A stretch of 64,000 nucleotides of DNA from a marine actinobacterium PHSC20C1 (GCA_000153145.1 CH672415.1:2098889-2162888), one strand, 5' to 3'. Counted from the first letter of the stretch, positions 1-8,606 are shown. Notes: generated by a model from the letters alone, not told the origin. Made by a program: numbers and translations.

Positions 1-334
1 CCGCTGACTCTTCGAGCCCGTCAAGAAGGGACTCTGCTCGCGTCCACCAGCCCAAGGCAACAGCCTCACCGTGGCCGAAAAGCAGTGAATCCCACGCCAG
101 GCTGGTGGCTGCGCGCGCTGCGCCGAGGGCATCGCCACGTTCGCGGTGACGGCGGTAGGCAGTCTCTCGGGAACCGACGCACATGATGCCATCGTCGAGC
201 CACCAGGCGGCCTGAGCTAAGCCTTCATAGGCAAGCGGGTCTGCGGTCTCCTTTGTGACAGCGAGGAACTCGGTTCGTGCGACCTGCCACGAGCCGGCAT
301 CTAATGCTGCTTGCGCTGACGAAAGGGACGTCAT
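1..334 (-). CDS. LuxR-type transcriptional regulator, N-terminal part (runs off window)
   Basis: An open frame on the minus strand starts at ATG 334 and stays open to base 1, so only the first 111 residues are seen. The translation has the helical, tryptophan-rich repeat (LAQAAWWLDDG near residues 43-53, then SRETAYRRHRERGDALGAAR) found at the start of large actinobacterial LuxR regulators, where TPR-like repeats precede a C-terminal HTH. The HTH lies outside the window, so the regulator call is by resemblance. A GAAGGG directly abuts the ATG, which is closer than usual for a ribosome site. The frame continues past the window edge and could be missed by callers that require a stop. Confidence 0.65.
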   Translation of the reverse strand, partial: MTSLSSAQAALDAGSWQVARTEFLAVTKETADPLAYEGLAQAAWWLDDGIMCVGSRETAYRRHRERGDALGAARAATSLAWDSLLFGHGEAVALGWWTRAESLLDGLEESA

Positions 335-405
335 CCCTTCATTATGGCCCTCCCACCGTCAGCCGGCCGGGTCGGGGCCCAACCGGACTGCCGGTCGTGG
401 AGGAT

Positions 406-630
406 TCAGGCACTCACACCCGCCGCTAACGCCTTCACATCTGCGGTGGATAGCGGGTTGCCGGCAATGCCCCAGCTGCCGCTGCGAACCTCCTCGACGA
501 CGCACCACGTAACGGGGCGCATGTTCTCGCCCTCGATTCCGACCATGGCGTCGGTGAGGTTCCGAATCATTTCTTGCTTCTGGTCATCGCTGAAGACATT
601 CTCGATGACTTTGACCTGGATGAATGGCAT
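406..630 (-). CDS. 4-oxalocrotonate tautomerase family protein
   Basis: A 74-residue protein of the small tautomerase family. The start is set at ATG 630 rather than an upstream in-frame codon because this gives Met-Pro-Phe-Ile. The exposed N-terminal Pro1 is the catalytic base of the family, and a GGAG lies about 6 bases upstream. The segment IRNLTDAMVGI and the later VVEEV pattern fit the beta-alpha-beta fold. Length is normal to slightly long for the 60-75 residue family. Known members interconvert keto and enol forms of 2-oxoacids and act as oligomers in the cytosol. The substrate cannot be read from the sequence, and the flanking genes do not belong to an obvious aromatic degradation pathway. 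Confidence 0.85.
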   Translation of the reverse strand: MPFIQVKVIENVFSDDQKQEMIRNLTDAMVGIEGENMRPVTWCVVEEVRSGSWGIAGNPLSTADVKALAAGVSA

Positions 631-782
631 GTCAATCTCCCTGTTCGTCGGCCCCACACGGTGTGGAACTTCTACAACAACTCTGGGCTTTCCTGCAGAT
701 CCGCGCCTCGGCACGATAGGCCATCTTGTGCTGCGGCCACTGGCCCGATTGGGTCATGACGCTCGCCGCGCCACAAAACGAA

Positions 783-823
783 CGCCCCCTCCCGCTGCGC
801 TAAGTGCGCGTCGGAAGGGGGCG
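783..823 (-). terminator. Rho-independent terminator of the ABC permease gene
   Basis: Inverted repeat CGCCCCCT (783-790) and AGGGGGCG (816-823), with a GC-rich interior that can pair further. Read on the minus strand it is followed by TTCGTTTTGT, a fair U-tract, 26 bases after the permease stop at 849. The rest of 631-848 shows nothing else I can name. Confidence 0.7.
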
Positions 824-848
824 AGTGAATCGAGTTCGGCAACGAACC

Positions 849-1733
849 TTAAGCGTCGCGACGCTTAGTGAGCGCGGCCGCTGCGATCAGCATCACAACC
901 ACCCAGCCCAACAGCACCAGAAAGCCCTGGGTGCTATCGAGCGTGATCACGTCAGGGTCGATCGCTCCAGCCGGCGGACCTCCAGCAGCGGATCCATCGC
1001 CAACGGCGAACATGGGCGCGCCTGCAGTGGATGGCAAGAACGCCGAAAGGTTCTGAGCCCAGACGGCTTGTGTGATTCCCGCGAAAATCGCGAGCACCGT
1101 CGGAACGACCAGGATCAATCCGAGCACACTCGCAATACCACCGGCACTATTACGCAAGATCGCACCGAATCCGAATGCCAACAAAGCAATCAGGGTGAGG
1201 TAGCCGGCGCCACCCACGAGAGCGAGCATCACTTCGCCATCCAATAGCTGGCCCTCAACGCCCTGGCCGGCCAGAATCGGAGCGGTCACCAGGGCGGTCA
1301 GGATGATCGAAACGAGACTGACCACGAATGTAGCCACTGCCAGAACTAGCGCCTTGGCGAACAGTGCAGGCAAACGGGTGGGCACCGCAGCGAAGGTGGA
1401 ACGGATCATGCCCGTGGTGTACTCGCCGCTAATAATGAGCACGCCGAGCACAGCGGCGACAAGCTGGGTGAAGTTCACGCCGAGTGTTGCCACCATCACG
1501 GTGAGCGATTTCTGCGTTTCGGCGTCGACGGCCGGGCCGCCAGAAATGTCGAGTGTTGCCGCCATGAGCAGACCGAAACCGACCGTGAGCACAATGAAAA
1601 CCGCAAACGACCACTGGGTGGAACGTAGAGTTCGCAGCTTGATCCATTCGGAACGAACCACGCGGGGAAAGCTCAGGTGAGTCGAGCTGTGTGCTGTCGA
1701 GGTCTGTGGGGCTTCAAGGGTGGTGTTTGTCAT
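849..1733 (-). CDS. ABC-2 type transporter permease
   Basis: A 294-residue integral membrane protein with about six hydrophobic helices: one near residue 45, then a series from about 85 to 230, and a last one just before the C-terminal KRRDA. The N-terminal ~30 residues are polar, followed by the segment RSEWIKLRTLRSTQW typical of ABC-2 permeases of the bacitracin/lantibiotic export type. It overlaps the ATPase gene by 4 bases (ATGA), so the two are translationally coupled and form one exporter. Half-transporter pairs of this kind usually pump peptides or drugs out or support self-immunity. No antibiotic biosynthesis gene lies nearby, so the substrate is unknown. Confidence 0.85.
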   Translation of the reverse strand: MTNTTLEAPQTSTAHSSTHLSFPRVVRSEWIKLRTLRSTQWSFAVFIVLTVGFGLLMAATLDISGGPAVDAETQKSLTVMVATLGVNFTQLVAAVLGVLIISGEYTTGMIRSTFAAVPTRLPALFAKALVLAVATFVVSLVSIILTALVTAPILAGQGVEGQLLDGEVMLALVGGAGYLTLIALLAFGFGAILRNSAGGIASVLGLILVVPTVLAIFAGITQAVWAQNLSAFLPSTAGAPMFAVGDGSAAGGPPAGAIDPDVITLDSTQGFLVLLGWVVVMLIAAAALTKRRDA

Positions 1734-2641
1734 CGGGAAACCTCCGAGTGGTATTCGACATCGTCTTGCGTGAGTTCTAGGTAGGCGTCCTCCAAGGAGG
1801 CGGCAAGAGGAGTGAGTTCGTGCAGCACGATGCCTGCTTGAGCTGCAGCCTCGCCGATCTGGGCGGATGCCAGACCGGCAATAGTTAGAAGGTCACCTTC
1901 CACGCTGGTGACGGTCACGTCGCTGCTGGCGAGCCGGTTGGCGAGGTCAGTGGCCTGAGGTGTGCGAACCCGCACTGCGGTTCCTGTTGCTAGCGCCAAA
2001 ATTTCGCCAACGGGGGCATCCGCAATGATGCGGCCGCGCCCGAGAACGATGAGGTGATCTGCTGTTTGCGCCATCTCGCTCATGAGGTGAGAAGAGAGGA
2101 AGATTGTGCGTCCCTGCGAGGCAAGGTGGCGGGTGAGTTTGCGAACCCACATCACGCCTTCGGGGTCGAGGCCATTGACTGGCTCATCGAGGATCAGGGT
2201 TTGGGGATCACCGAGGAGGGCGGCGGCGATTCCGAGACGCTGGCCCATGCCGAGCGAGAATCCGCCAACACGCTTTTTTGCGACAGATTCGAGACCGGTC
2301 ATCGCGATCACTTCATGTACGCGTGCTTTGCCAATTCCGTGAGTGGCAGCCATGGCGAGCAAGTGGTTGTAGGCGGTGCGCCCGGTGTGGATCGCCTTGG
2401 CGTCGAGCAGTGCACCAACCTCGTGCATGGGGTTGTGGTGTTCGGCGTATCGCTTGCCGTTCACAGTGACCGAGCCAGAGTCTGGGCGGTCGAGCCCAAT
2501 AATGGTGCGCATCGTGGTGGACTTTCCTGCGCCATTGGGGCCGAGGAACCCGGTGACGAGGCCGGGACGGATAGTCGCGGTGATGTTGTCGACGGCGGTT
2601 TTGGCGCCATACCTCTTGGTCAATCCTTGAATTTCAATCAT
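1730..2641 (-). CDS. ABC transporter ATP-binding protein (BcrA-type)
   Basis: A 303-residue nucleotide-binding subunit. Walker A GPNGAGKST is near residues 34-42, the signature FSLGMGQRLGIA near 128-139, Walker B LILDEPVNGLDPEG near 149-162, and the switch His in FLSSHLMSEM near 181-190. The C-terminal ~90 residues form the accessory domain common in BcrA-like subunits. It is first in a two-gene operon with the permease at 849-1733, and the stop/start overlap shows coupling. The likely role is ATP-driven export of a peptide or drug across the cytoplasmic membrane. The start at 2641 follows a short intergenic gap shared with the divergent cupin gene at 2700. Confidence 0.9.
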   Translation of the reverse strand: MIEIQGLTKRYGAKTAVDNITATIRPGLVTGFLGPNGAGKSTTMRTIIGLDRPDSGSVTVNGKRYAEHHNPMHEVGALLDAKAIHTGRTAYNHLLAMAATHGIGKARVHEVIAMTGLESVAKKRVGGFSLGMGQRLGIAAALLGDPQTLILDEPVNGLDPEGVMWVRKLTRHLASQGRTIFLSSHLMSEMAQTADHLIVLGRGRIIADAPVGEILALATGTAVRVRTPQATDLANRLASSDVTVTSVEGDLLTIAGLASAQIGEAAAQAGIVLHELTPLAASLEDAYLELTQDDVEYHSEVSR

Positions 2642-2699
2642 GTCTCAATTGTAAGAGGGCATCCGCTTCGCTCAACAATCACACCGCTAGGGTTGGCGC

Positions 2700-3065
2700 A
2701 TGTCAGCCACCGCCTCCAGCCTCACCGCCGCTTTAGCCACAATCTCTGAGCACTGGCAACCCCATCGCGTTGCAAGCGTCAATGATCACGACGTGAAGAT
2801 CGTGAAACTGCAGGGCGAGTTCGTGTGGCACAGTCACCCCGAGACTGATGAGCTGTTCTTGGTGGTGGATGGAGAGCTCACGATCCAACTGCGCGACCGC
2901 GACATTGTGCTCGGCCCGAACGAACTCTTCGTGATCCCCAAAGGCGTTGAGCACTGCCCGAAAGCCGAGCAGGAGGTATCCGCCGTCATCATCGAACTCG
3001 GCGGAACCATCAATACCGGCGACGCTGGGGGAGATCGAACCTCGCCGCTGCGCGAACTGAACTAG
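2700..3065 (+). CDS. Cupin domain protein
   Basis: A 121-residue single-domain cupin. Cupin motif 1 is visible as WHSHPETDELFLVVDGEL (about residues 42-59), with the His, His and Glu metal ligands, and motif 2 as IPKGVEHCPKA (about 79-89). Proteins of this size with this pattern are usually annotated as mannose-6-phosphate-isomerase-like or plain cupins, and their reactions are mostly unknown. It is transcribed away from the ABC exporter operon and is convergent with the next gene, whose stop codon overlaps its own by 2 bases. Function is not assigned beyond probable metal binding. Confidence 0.85.
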   Translation: MSATASSLTAALATISEHWQPHRVASVNDHDVKIVKLQGEFVWHSHPETDELFLVVDGELTIQLRDRDIVLGPNELFVIPKGVEHCPKAEQEVSAVIIELGGTINTGDAGGDRTSPLRELN

Positions 3066-3373
3066 CTCTCTGGGGAGGGCTTGCTCATGCCGAGTTCATT
3101 CACGGGTGAATCGTCGACGGGAATTGGGGTGTGCTCAATGGGACAGTTGAGAATTGTCTGTCGCGTTGAGTGGTCAATGAAATGTTCCGACATCGGGCGC
3201 CCACATACTGGGCACACCGCTTCACCGACGCGCTCTACTACGGGGTCGTAGGGACCCAACTGTGGCGTTCCCAGAACAGGGAACAACTTGTGATTCAGCC
3301 AATCGACGAAACCGACGAAGCGTCCAGGGGTGGACGCATCATCCTCGCCCTTCGTGTGCTCGTGTTCGTTCAT
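3062..3373 (-). CDS. Hypothetical protein with CPxCGRPM knuckle
   Basis: A 103-residue protein starting at ATG 3373 (MNEHEHTKGEDD). The longer upstream frame has the composition of non-coding DNA and was rejected. Residues 15-35 are rich in aromatic and hydrophobic residues (RFVGFVDWLNHKLFPVLGTP). The second half has a knuckle-like CPVCGRPMSEHFIDHS followed by a single Cys in ILNCP, which could bind zinc. Similar short proteins accompany many actinobacterial genes as unknowns. It converges on the cupin gene with overlapping stops. I do not recognise a function. Confidence 0.6.
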   Translation of the reverse strand: MNEHEHTKGEDDASTPGRFVGFVDWLNHKLFPVLGTPQLGPYDPVVERVGEAVCPVCGRPMSEHFIDHSTRQTILNCPIEHTPIPVDDSPVNELGMSKPSPES

Positions 3374-3588
3374 GATGTAAGAATATCGACGTGCGGCGGC
3401 AAGCGGAAGTGGCGCGATAGGGCACCGTGAAGGAAGCCGCACATAGTGAGCACTGCCGAAGACTAAGCACGAAGCGTCCGCCGCTACTATCGGAGTTGGC
3501 GGCACTGTGAACACCGGCGATGCTGGCTGATGTTCGGCCCGAAGCAGAGTGCAGAACTTAGTCAACAGCCAATGGAAGTAGTGACCGT

Positions 3589-4776
3589 ATGACGGCAACC
3601 GCCACCCGGGCGCAGCTAAAGACCGCGGCCATCGCTACATTTATTGTGTTCGGCATCAACGGACTCGTCTTTGCCAGCTGGGCAGCCCGCATCCCCGCCG
3701 TCACCGAGACCTTGAACATCACCCCAGGGCAGATGGGGGCACTGCTGCTCTGTGTGGCGGCCGGCTCGCTCATCGCCCTGCCCACAGCCGGTTATGTGAC
3801 AAGCAAAATCGGCACTGCGAACACGGTTCGCGCCGCTGGTCTACTTGCTGCTGTAGCCGGGGCTGGCATCGCGTTATCGCTCGCCGCCGCATCCGTTCCG
3901 TCAACCGCGATCTCACTATTCTTCTTTGGCATCGGAATCGGGCTCTGGGACGTCGCTCAAAACATTGAGGGTGCCGACGTTGAGCACAAGCTCGGCCGCA
4001 CCATCATGCCGCAGCTCCACGCGGCCTTTAGCGGCGGAGCTTTCGTTGGCGCACTGATCGGTGCCGGCCTGTCGACTTTCGGCGTTGGGCTTCCCGCCCA
4101 CCTTCTCGTGATCGCTGCCGTTGTCGCAGTGACGACCACTGTGATTCCGAAGTACTTTCTTGCCAGGATTTCGGTGGTGCCGCAATCATCTGCAGAAGAC
4201 GCAGCGCCGAAGGCACGCAGTGCCTGGACTGATCGACGCACCCTACTGATCGGCATTGTGGTGCTTGGCGCGACCCTCACCGAAGGCGCCGGAAACGACT
4301 GGATTGCCAAAGCAGCCGTCGACGGACTCGACGTCTCCGAATCCAACGGCGCCCTCACCTTCGCGGTCTTCGTCCTAGCGATGACGGTCATGCGCTTCTT
4401 CGGCGGACGAGCCATTGACGCCTACGGTCGGGTTCCCGTACTCCGAGCCAGCATGGCGGCGGCAGCGATCGGCCTCAGCATCTTCGTTCTCGCCGGAAAC
4501 ATTTGGCTCGCCATGATTGGTGTTGCGCTGTGGGGCCTCGGCGCGGCCCTTGCATTCCCGATGGGAATGTCAGCGGCGGCAGACGACCCGAAACAGGCGG
4601 CCGCCAGAGTCTCCGTGGTCTCCACCCTCGGCTACGTTGCCTTCCTCGCCGGACCACCACTGCTGGGATTCCTGGGCGACGTGGTCGGAATCAGGTTCGC
4701 GCTTCTGACAATCGGGGCGCCCATCGTGATTGCGCTCCTACTGGCGGGCGCCGCAAAGCCGTTGCGCGGCCGCTAG
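3589..4776 (+). CDS. MFS transporter
   Basis: A 395-residue membrane protein with 12 predictable hydrophobic helices, starting with TAAIATFIVFGINGLVFASW. It has a loop GYVTSKIGTANTVR between helices 2 and 3, in the position of the MFS motif A, and a central hydrophilic loop around residues 195-215. The pattern, including the WAARIP segment after helix 1 and FALLTIGAPIVIALLLAG near the end, resembles the YbjJ-like group of MFS carriers, whose substrates are largely unknown. It stands alone between a convergent flavoprotein gene and a divergent small gene. The spacer 4777-4850 has no clear terminator. Confidence 0.85.
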   Translation: MTATATRAQLKTAAIATFIVFGINGLVFASWAARIPAVTETLNITPGQMGALLLCVAAGSLIALPTAGYVTSKIGTANTVRAAGLLAAVAGAGIALSLAAASVPSTAISLFFFGIGIGLWDVAQNIEGADVEHKLGRTIMPQLHAAFSGGAFVGALIGAGLSTFGVGLPAHLLVIAAVVAVTTTVIPKYFLARISVVPQSSAEDAAPKARSAWTDRRTLLIGIVVLGATLTEGAGNDWIAKAAVDGLDVSESNGALTFAVFVLAMTVMRFFGGRAIDAYGRVPVLRASMAAAAIGLSIFVLAGNIWLAMIGVALWGLGAALAFPMGMSAAADDPKQAAARVSVVSTLGYVAFLAGPPLLGFLGDVVGIRFALLTIGAPIVIALLLAGAAKPLRGR

Positions 4777-4850
4777 CCGCATCTCGGGCGATTCGCATCG
4801 AGTATCTCGGTTGATCTGCACATCACGGATTCCGAGTTATGGAGTGGCTC

Positions 4851-5954
4851 CTACTTTGCGCCTGCCCGGCGAATGGGCAACTGTCCGATCTTCGCCGTTG
4901 AATCTGCAATACGTCGAGCAATGTAATCTGCGTCGCGACCTACACCGCCGATGAGCGCCGAGGTCAGCGCGAACTGGAACGGCATCCCGACGAAGTACAG
5001 TCCGGGGATGTCTTTCACTACGCCACGACGGGTGGCGGGCAGCCCGAACTCATCGCGGGGAAGGTCGGGAATCCATTGAAGGTCGGGGCGATACCCGGTT
5101 GCCCAGACCACCGTCTTCGGTGGGGGAACCGTCGCGCCGTCCGCGACCGGCAACCCGTGCTCGACTCCGGTCAGGCGCGGCAGCCGAATCACCCCGGCGG
5201 CTTCGACTTGTTTCATTGAGATCCGAATCAGCGGGCTGCCCCGAGTGTGGAACTTTGACGCGACCTTGCGGCCCATTGGAGTCTTTAGCGTGAGCACCCC
5301 ATTGACGAACGCCCAGTATGCGCCACCAGCAAGCGTGAATATCGCATCGGGGATGTGGGCAGTAGGTCGCCCAGCGAGATAGGTCGGGCGGCTCGCCGCC
5401 ACTTCGAGAGCGATTTCTGCGCCGGAGGTTCCCGCTCCAACGACCAGCACCGGGCCTGGCTCCACCGAGCCCGGATTCTGGTAGTCGTCAGCGTGGAGCT
5501 GCCGGATGCCGGCGTCAAGTTGCGAGGCAAAGCTTGGCAAGGACGGGAGCGCGTTGGCACCGGTGGCGACCACAACGTTCTCGGCGGTGAAGGTACCGTC
5601 ACTGGTCGCCAGAGTGAATCCGTCAGCTCCACGGGCGAGGGCGCTGACGGTAACGCCGGACCGCACTGGCAGTCCAAGCTGGGCAGCGTAACCCTCTAAG
5701 TAGCTGGCGACTTCGTCTTTGCTGGAGTAGGCGCCCGGAGGTGAGGGGTTCGCTAGGCCAGGCAGTCCGGAGTGTCGTGCTGGAGTGAAGAGCCGCAGTG
5801 AATCCCAGCGCCGCCGCCAGCTCTCGCCGATGCGCTCATTCGCGTCGAGGATCAGGAAGTCTTGATCGTGTCGCGAGAGATGGAAGCCAGTGGCCAAACC
5901 GGCCTGGCCTGCCCCCACCACGATGGTGGAGACGTGGGTGGTGTTGAGGTTCAT
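4851..5954 (-). CDS. FAD-dependent NAD(P)-binding oxidoreductase (flavin monooxygenase-like)
   Basis: A 367-residue flavoprotein with two dinucleotide-binding sites: VVGAGQAGLATGFHL at residues ~12-26 for FAD and VLVVGAGTSGAEIALEVA near residues 170-187 for NAD(P)H. A third conserved element, VVWATGYRPDLQW, is near residue 285, as in the Trk/CzcO and flavin-containing monooxygenase group. The family oxidises small organic substrates or is linked to metal or drug resistance; the substrate here is unknown. It is divergent from a TetR-family gene at 6028 with an inverted repeat between them. Local control by that repressor is therefore likely, and the inducer would probably be its substrate. Confidence 0.85.
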   Translation of the reverse strand: MNLNTTHVSTIVVGAGQAGLATGFHLSRHDQDFLILDANERIGESWRRRWDSLRLFTPARHSGLPGLANPSPPGAYSSKDEVASYLEGYAAQLGLPVRSGVTVSALARGADGFTLATSDGTFTAENVVVATGANALPSLPSFASQLDAGIRQLHADDYQNPGSVEPGPVLVVGAGTSGAEIALEVAASRPTYLAGRPTAHIPDAIFTLAGGAYWAFVNGVLTLKTPMGRKVASKFHTRGSPLIRISMKQVEAAGVIRLPRLTGVEHGLPVADGATVPPPKTVVWATGYRPDLQWIPDLPRDEFGLPATRRGVVKDIPGLYFVGMPFQFALTSALIGGVGRDADYIARRIADSTAKIGQLPIRRAGAK

Positions 5955-5986
5955 GGGGTGCCTCCGTGTCGAGGAAACTGTTTTCG

Positions 5987-6018
5987 GTAGAATACCCTTC
6001 TAATGAATGTAATGCTAC
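5987..6018. promoter_or_regulatory. Candidate TetR operator between flavoprotein and regulator genes
   Basis: Imperfect inverted repeat GTAGAATAC (5987-5995) and GTAATGCTAC (6009-6018) in the divergent spacer, embedded in an AT-richer stretch. Its position next to a TetR gene and in front of its probable target fits the usual local arrangement. The arms are not perfect, so this is a suggestion only. Confidence 0.35.
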
Positions 6019-6027
6019 TCTTCTTCA

Positions 6028-6657
6028 ATGATTGAGGCCACCCAGATTGTGCCGTCGCTTCGGGAAACGCTCGCCGCGGCGACTCGATCCCAGATTGTTG
6101 AAGCCGCGACACAGCTTTTCCTTGAGCATGGCTATGTTGGCACCTCGATAGGCGCGATCGCCCGTCGCGCCGGAGTCGCCGTACAGACGATCTATAACGC
6201 AGTAGGCAACAAGGCAGCAGTGCTGTCGGCGGTGCTTGATACTGCCGCATCTGGTCCGAATGCCCCCACCCCGGTGCCTGTGTTTATGGCAGAGCGAACG
6301 CGCGAGACAATCGATGTCGCGGCACTCGTCAGCATGCTGGCGGATTGGTTTGTTGAGGTAAATGAGCGCACCGCGTCGATTCATTGGATCATCCAACAGG
6401 CGGCTGCGGTAGACGAGGATGCGGCAGAACTGAATCGAGCGAGGTCCCGGCAGCGTCTCATCAACTACGGTCATGCTGCCGCGGCGCTGCGTGAGCGCGG
6501 AGGTTTAGCCACAGGATCTACCGACCAGCAAGCGGCCGCGACTATCTGGGCGCTCGGGCATCCGACCGCCTATCGCACTTTCGTTCTCGACGAGGGTTGG
6601 TCCGTAGACGACTACCGCAATTGGCTAGGGATCGCTCTCGCCTCGGCGCTCGGGTAA
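6028..6657 (+). CDS. TetR/AcrR family transcriptional regulator
   Basis: A 209-residue regulator. The N-terminal TetR HTH is clear: RSQIVEAATQLFLEHGYVGT, then SIGAIARRAGVAVQTIYNAVGNKAAVLSAVL, over about residues 20-70. The remaining helical part is the ligand and dimer domain. It is divergent from the flavin oxidoreductase at 4851-5954 and is followed within a few bases by a deazaflavin-type protein. It probably represses one or both neighbours until a small molecule binds. No good ribosome site is seen before the ATG, so the start is slightly uncertain. Confidence 0.88.
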   Translation: MIEATQIVPSLRETLAAATRSQIVEAATQLFLEHGYVGTSIGAIARRAGVAVQTIYNAVGNKAAVLSAVLDTAASGPNAPTPVPVFMAERTRETIDVAALVSMLADWFVEVNERTASIHWIIQQAAAVDEDAAELNRARSRQRLINYGHAAAALRERGGLATGSTDQQAAATIWALGHPTAYRTFVLDEGWSVDDYRNWLGIALASALG

Positions 6658-6662
6658 CACCG

Positions 6663-7208
6663 ATGACGTGGCATCGGATGCACTTGACAATGAGCACTAG
6701 GACTCGTTCCTTTATCGCTCAAGCCTTTCGGCTTCGTCGGCTCACGATTGCTCGAGCGTTTCGGAGTCGTCGGCTCATGCGTGCTCCGATTGGACTCTAT
6801 CGTGCCGGGTTGGGCTTCGTCTTCGGCAGACGACTGATGATGCTTGAGCACACCGGGCGCAGTTCCGGCGAATCCCGGTACGTCGTTTTGGAAGTAGTGT
6901 CGAGCCCAAACCCGAACGAGGTCGTGATTGCGTCAGCCCTTGGCCGACGTGCCCAGTGGCTCCGAAATCTGGTGGCCGAACCGAGGTGCCACGTCAGCAT
7001 CGGGCTGCGCCGCAGAGTTCCCGCTAGCGCCGAGGTACTCGAGCCAGCCGAGGCAACGGCGTATCTCGCGGCCTACCAAGTGCAGCATCCGCGGGTATGG
7101 AAAGAACTCAATGCGCTCATGACCTCACTCCACGACGAAAATCCTGACTACGAAATCCCGCTCGTTCGGATCACGCTCCGCCAGGAAGCCGCCCTGAGCA
7201 ACCTCTGA
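6663..7208 (+). CDS. Nitroreductase/deazaflavin-dependent family protein (DDN-like)
   Basis: A 181-residue protein if ATG 6663 is used; ATG 6678 or 6690 would give 176 or 172 residues, and 6690 has a weak GGAT upstream. The core LYRAGLGFVFGRRLMMLEHTGRSSGESRY leads into the split-barrel fold of F420-dependent nitroreductase-like proteins (Ddn group). WLRNLVAEPRCHVSIG marks the typical second motif. Members bind the deazaflavin F420 or related cofactors and reduce quinones or nitro compounds. It follows the TetR gene by 5 bases, so it is probably co-transcribed. Its N-terminal region carries a short tandem duplication described separately. Confidence 0.8.
   Translation: MTWHRMHLTMSTRTRSFIAQAFRLRRLTIARAFRSRRLMRAPIGLYRAGLGFVFGRRLMMLEHTGRSSGESRYVVLEVVSSPNPNEVVIASALGRRAQWLRNLVAEPRCHVSIGLRRRVPASAEVLEPAEATAYLAAYQVQHPRVWKELNALMTSLHDENPDYEIPLVRITLRQEAALSNL
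6717..6782 (+). repeat. 33-bp tandem duplication inside the deazaflavin protein gene
   Basis: Two adjacent 33-base units (6717-6749 and 6750-6782) share most positions and keep the frame. They encode AQAFRLRRLTI and ARAFRSRRLMR, two Arg-rich 11-residue units before the conserved fold. Confidence 0.7.
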
Positions 7209-7222
7209 AGTTGTCTTCTGGC

Positions 7223-7585
7223 CTACACTTTTTCGTCGACGATCCCTACGAAGCGACTACCGATGCCGTCGACCTCGGAACGGTACATTCCGTCGGCGGG
7301 AGCGGGAAGCTCATCCGCCGAATGCCAGTCGCACGTGAGGTACGTGAAGGCCGGCCACCACTTCTTAGGGCGAGCGGCTTCAGTGAAACCGCAGACCGTG
7401 CACGTGAGTTGCATCCAGACCGGGCGCTTGCCGGTGCGATTAGCGCGCGACTGCACCAACCACGCTGGCGGGTTCGTTTCGAGCTCGTCGAACTCCGCCT
7501 CAGACATCCGATTCGGGAGGTCGTGCCGTCGTGCCATCTCCAAAGGGATGTCGAGGCGCAGTGCAGCTTCCCGTCGTGTGATCAT
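7223..7585 (-). CDS. Hypothetical protein with TCxxC motif
   Basis: A 120-residue protein starting at ATG 7585 (MITRREAALRLDIPLEMARRHDLP). The longer frame upstream enters the spacer before proline dehydrogenase and was rejected. Residues 1-40 look like a small helical, possibly DNA-binding head. The middle has QLTCTVCGFTEAARPKKWWPAF, a Cys-x2-Cys knuckle, with another Cys in YLTCDWHS, which could complete a zinc site. The C-terminal third has no recognisable motif. It is transcribed in the same direction as proline dehydrogenase, 70 bases downstream of that gene's stop. No function is assigned. Confidence 0.6.
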   Translation of the reverse strand: MITRREAALRLDIPLEMARRHDLPNRMSEAEFDELETNPPAWLVQSRANRTGKRPVWMQLTCTVCGFTEAARPKKWWPAFTYLTCDWHSADELPAPADGMYRSEVDGIGSRFVGIVDEKV

Positions 7586-7655
7586 GTTCCTACGGTACGC
7601 GAACTGGGCGGCACGCTGAACAAATGCGGGCTGCTCGACCGAGGGAGAGCAGGAG

Positions 7656-8606
7656 CTAGCTGCCCGCGTCGGTAATCGCGTGGAAAACGCGATGCGGTTC
7701 TTCCGCGATGCGGTTGAGCACATACAGCCACCACTCATTGCCGAAGATTACATACTCACGAGTGTTTAGGCCCTCATCGTGTAGACGATCGAGGGTCTGG
7801 GTGCCGAGCCCGATCAGCATCTCAAACTCACAATGCGGGCTCGTGTGGGTTCCGGGGTTGCTCTCGCGAATCTTCTCAACGAGTTCCGCGTCATGAGTGG
7901 CAATGCTTGTTTGATGCCCGGAATCCAGAAGTGTTTTCACGAGCTCAAGGTAAGCCTGCTCCAGTTGTTCGCTTCCGCGAGGGTAGGCGATCGACTCAGG
8001 CTCCAAGAAAGCACCCTTCACAAGCCGGATTACACCGGGCAGGGAAAGCACGCGCTCAAGATCTTTCGGGGTGCGGTGCAGTCGCGCCTGCAGGGTGATT
8101 CCCACATGCGGGTACTCGCCCGACAACTTCTCGTAGGTGTCCAGAACGAGATCGGTGCGGTCTGACCCTTCCGCCGAGATCATCATTGCCGTGCCCAAGT
8201 CTGCAGTTGCGGCGGCGATACGGCGGGCGTTCGCCAATCCCAGCGCGGGGTCGATAACGGAACCCACATGGGAGAGATCGAACGATACCGTGCTCGGGAT
8301 GCCGCTGGCTACAATCGCGTCAGCCAACTGAAGAAGCACGAGCGTCTCGGCCTCGGCTACAGCCGGGTCACGAACACTCTCACCCGTGTACTCGACGCTG
8401 ACGGTATGCCCGCGTGCTATCGATTCGTGCGCCGCAGCGAGAGCATCATCGATGGTCTCACCCGCCATGTAGCGTCGAGCAATTTTCGTCGCGATCGGCA
8501 GCAGAACAGGGTTCTCCATCACTGACCTCTTGAGCTCTTCATCCAGTGCCCAGGCGCGCAAAGTGTTTGCTGCATCAGCAGTGTTCGTGGTGTCGAAGGT
8601 CGCCAT
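7656..8606 (-). CDS. Proline dehydrogenase
   Basis: A 316-residue FAD enzyme of the monofunctional ProDH family, about the usual actinobacterial length. Family signatures are visible: ARGHTVSVEYTGESVRDP near residues 64-81, VSFDLSHVGSVID near 103-115, the FAD/substrate strand RLVKGAFLEPESIAYPRGSE near 197-216, and the SIATHDAELVEKI segment near 235-247. It oxidises L-proline to pyrroline-5-carboxylate and passes electrons to the membrane quinone pool. No pyrroline-5-carboxylate dehydrogenase lies beside it. It may belong with the amine and amino-acid catabolic genes that follow to the right. Confidence 0.88.
   Translation of the reverse strand: MATFDTTNTADAANTLRAWALDEELKRSVMENPVLLPIATKIARRYMAGETIDDALAAAHESIARGHTVSVEYTGESVRDPAVAEAETLVLLQLADAIVASGIPSTVSFDLSHVGSVIDPALGLANARRIAAATADLGTAMMISAEGSDRTDLVLDTYEKLSGEYPHVGITLQARLHRTPKDLERVLSLPGVIRLVKGAFLEPESIAYPRGSEQLEQAYLELVKTLLDSGHQTSIATHDAELVEKIRESNPGTHTSPHCEFEMLIGLGTQTLDRLHDEGLNTREYVIFGNEWWLYVLNRIAEEPHRVFHAITDAGS

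Noticed and set aside
2054..2749. 231-codon frame on the plus strand
   Set aside because: Antisense to the ABC ATPase gene, whose Walker and signature motifs are clear; shadow.
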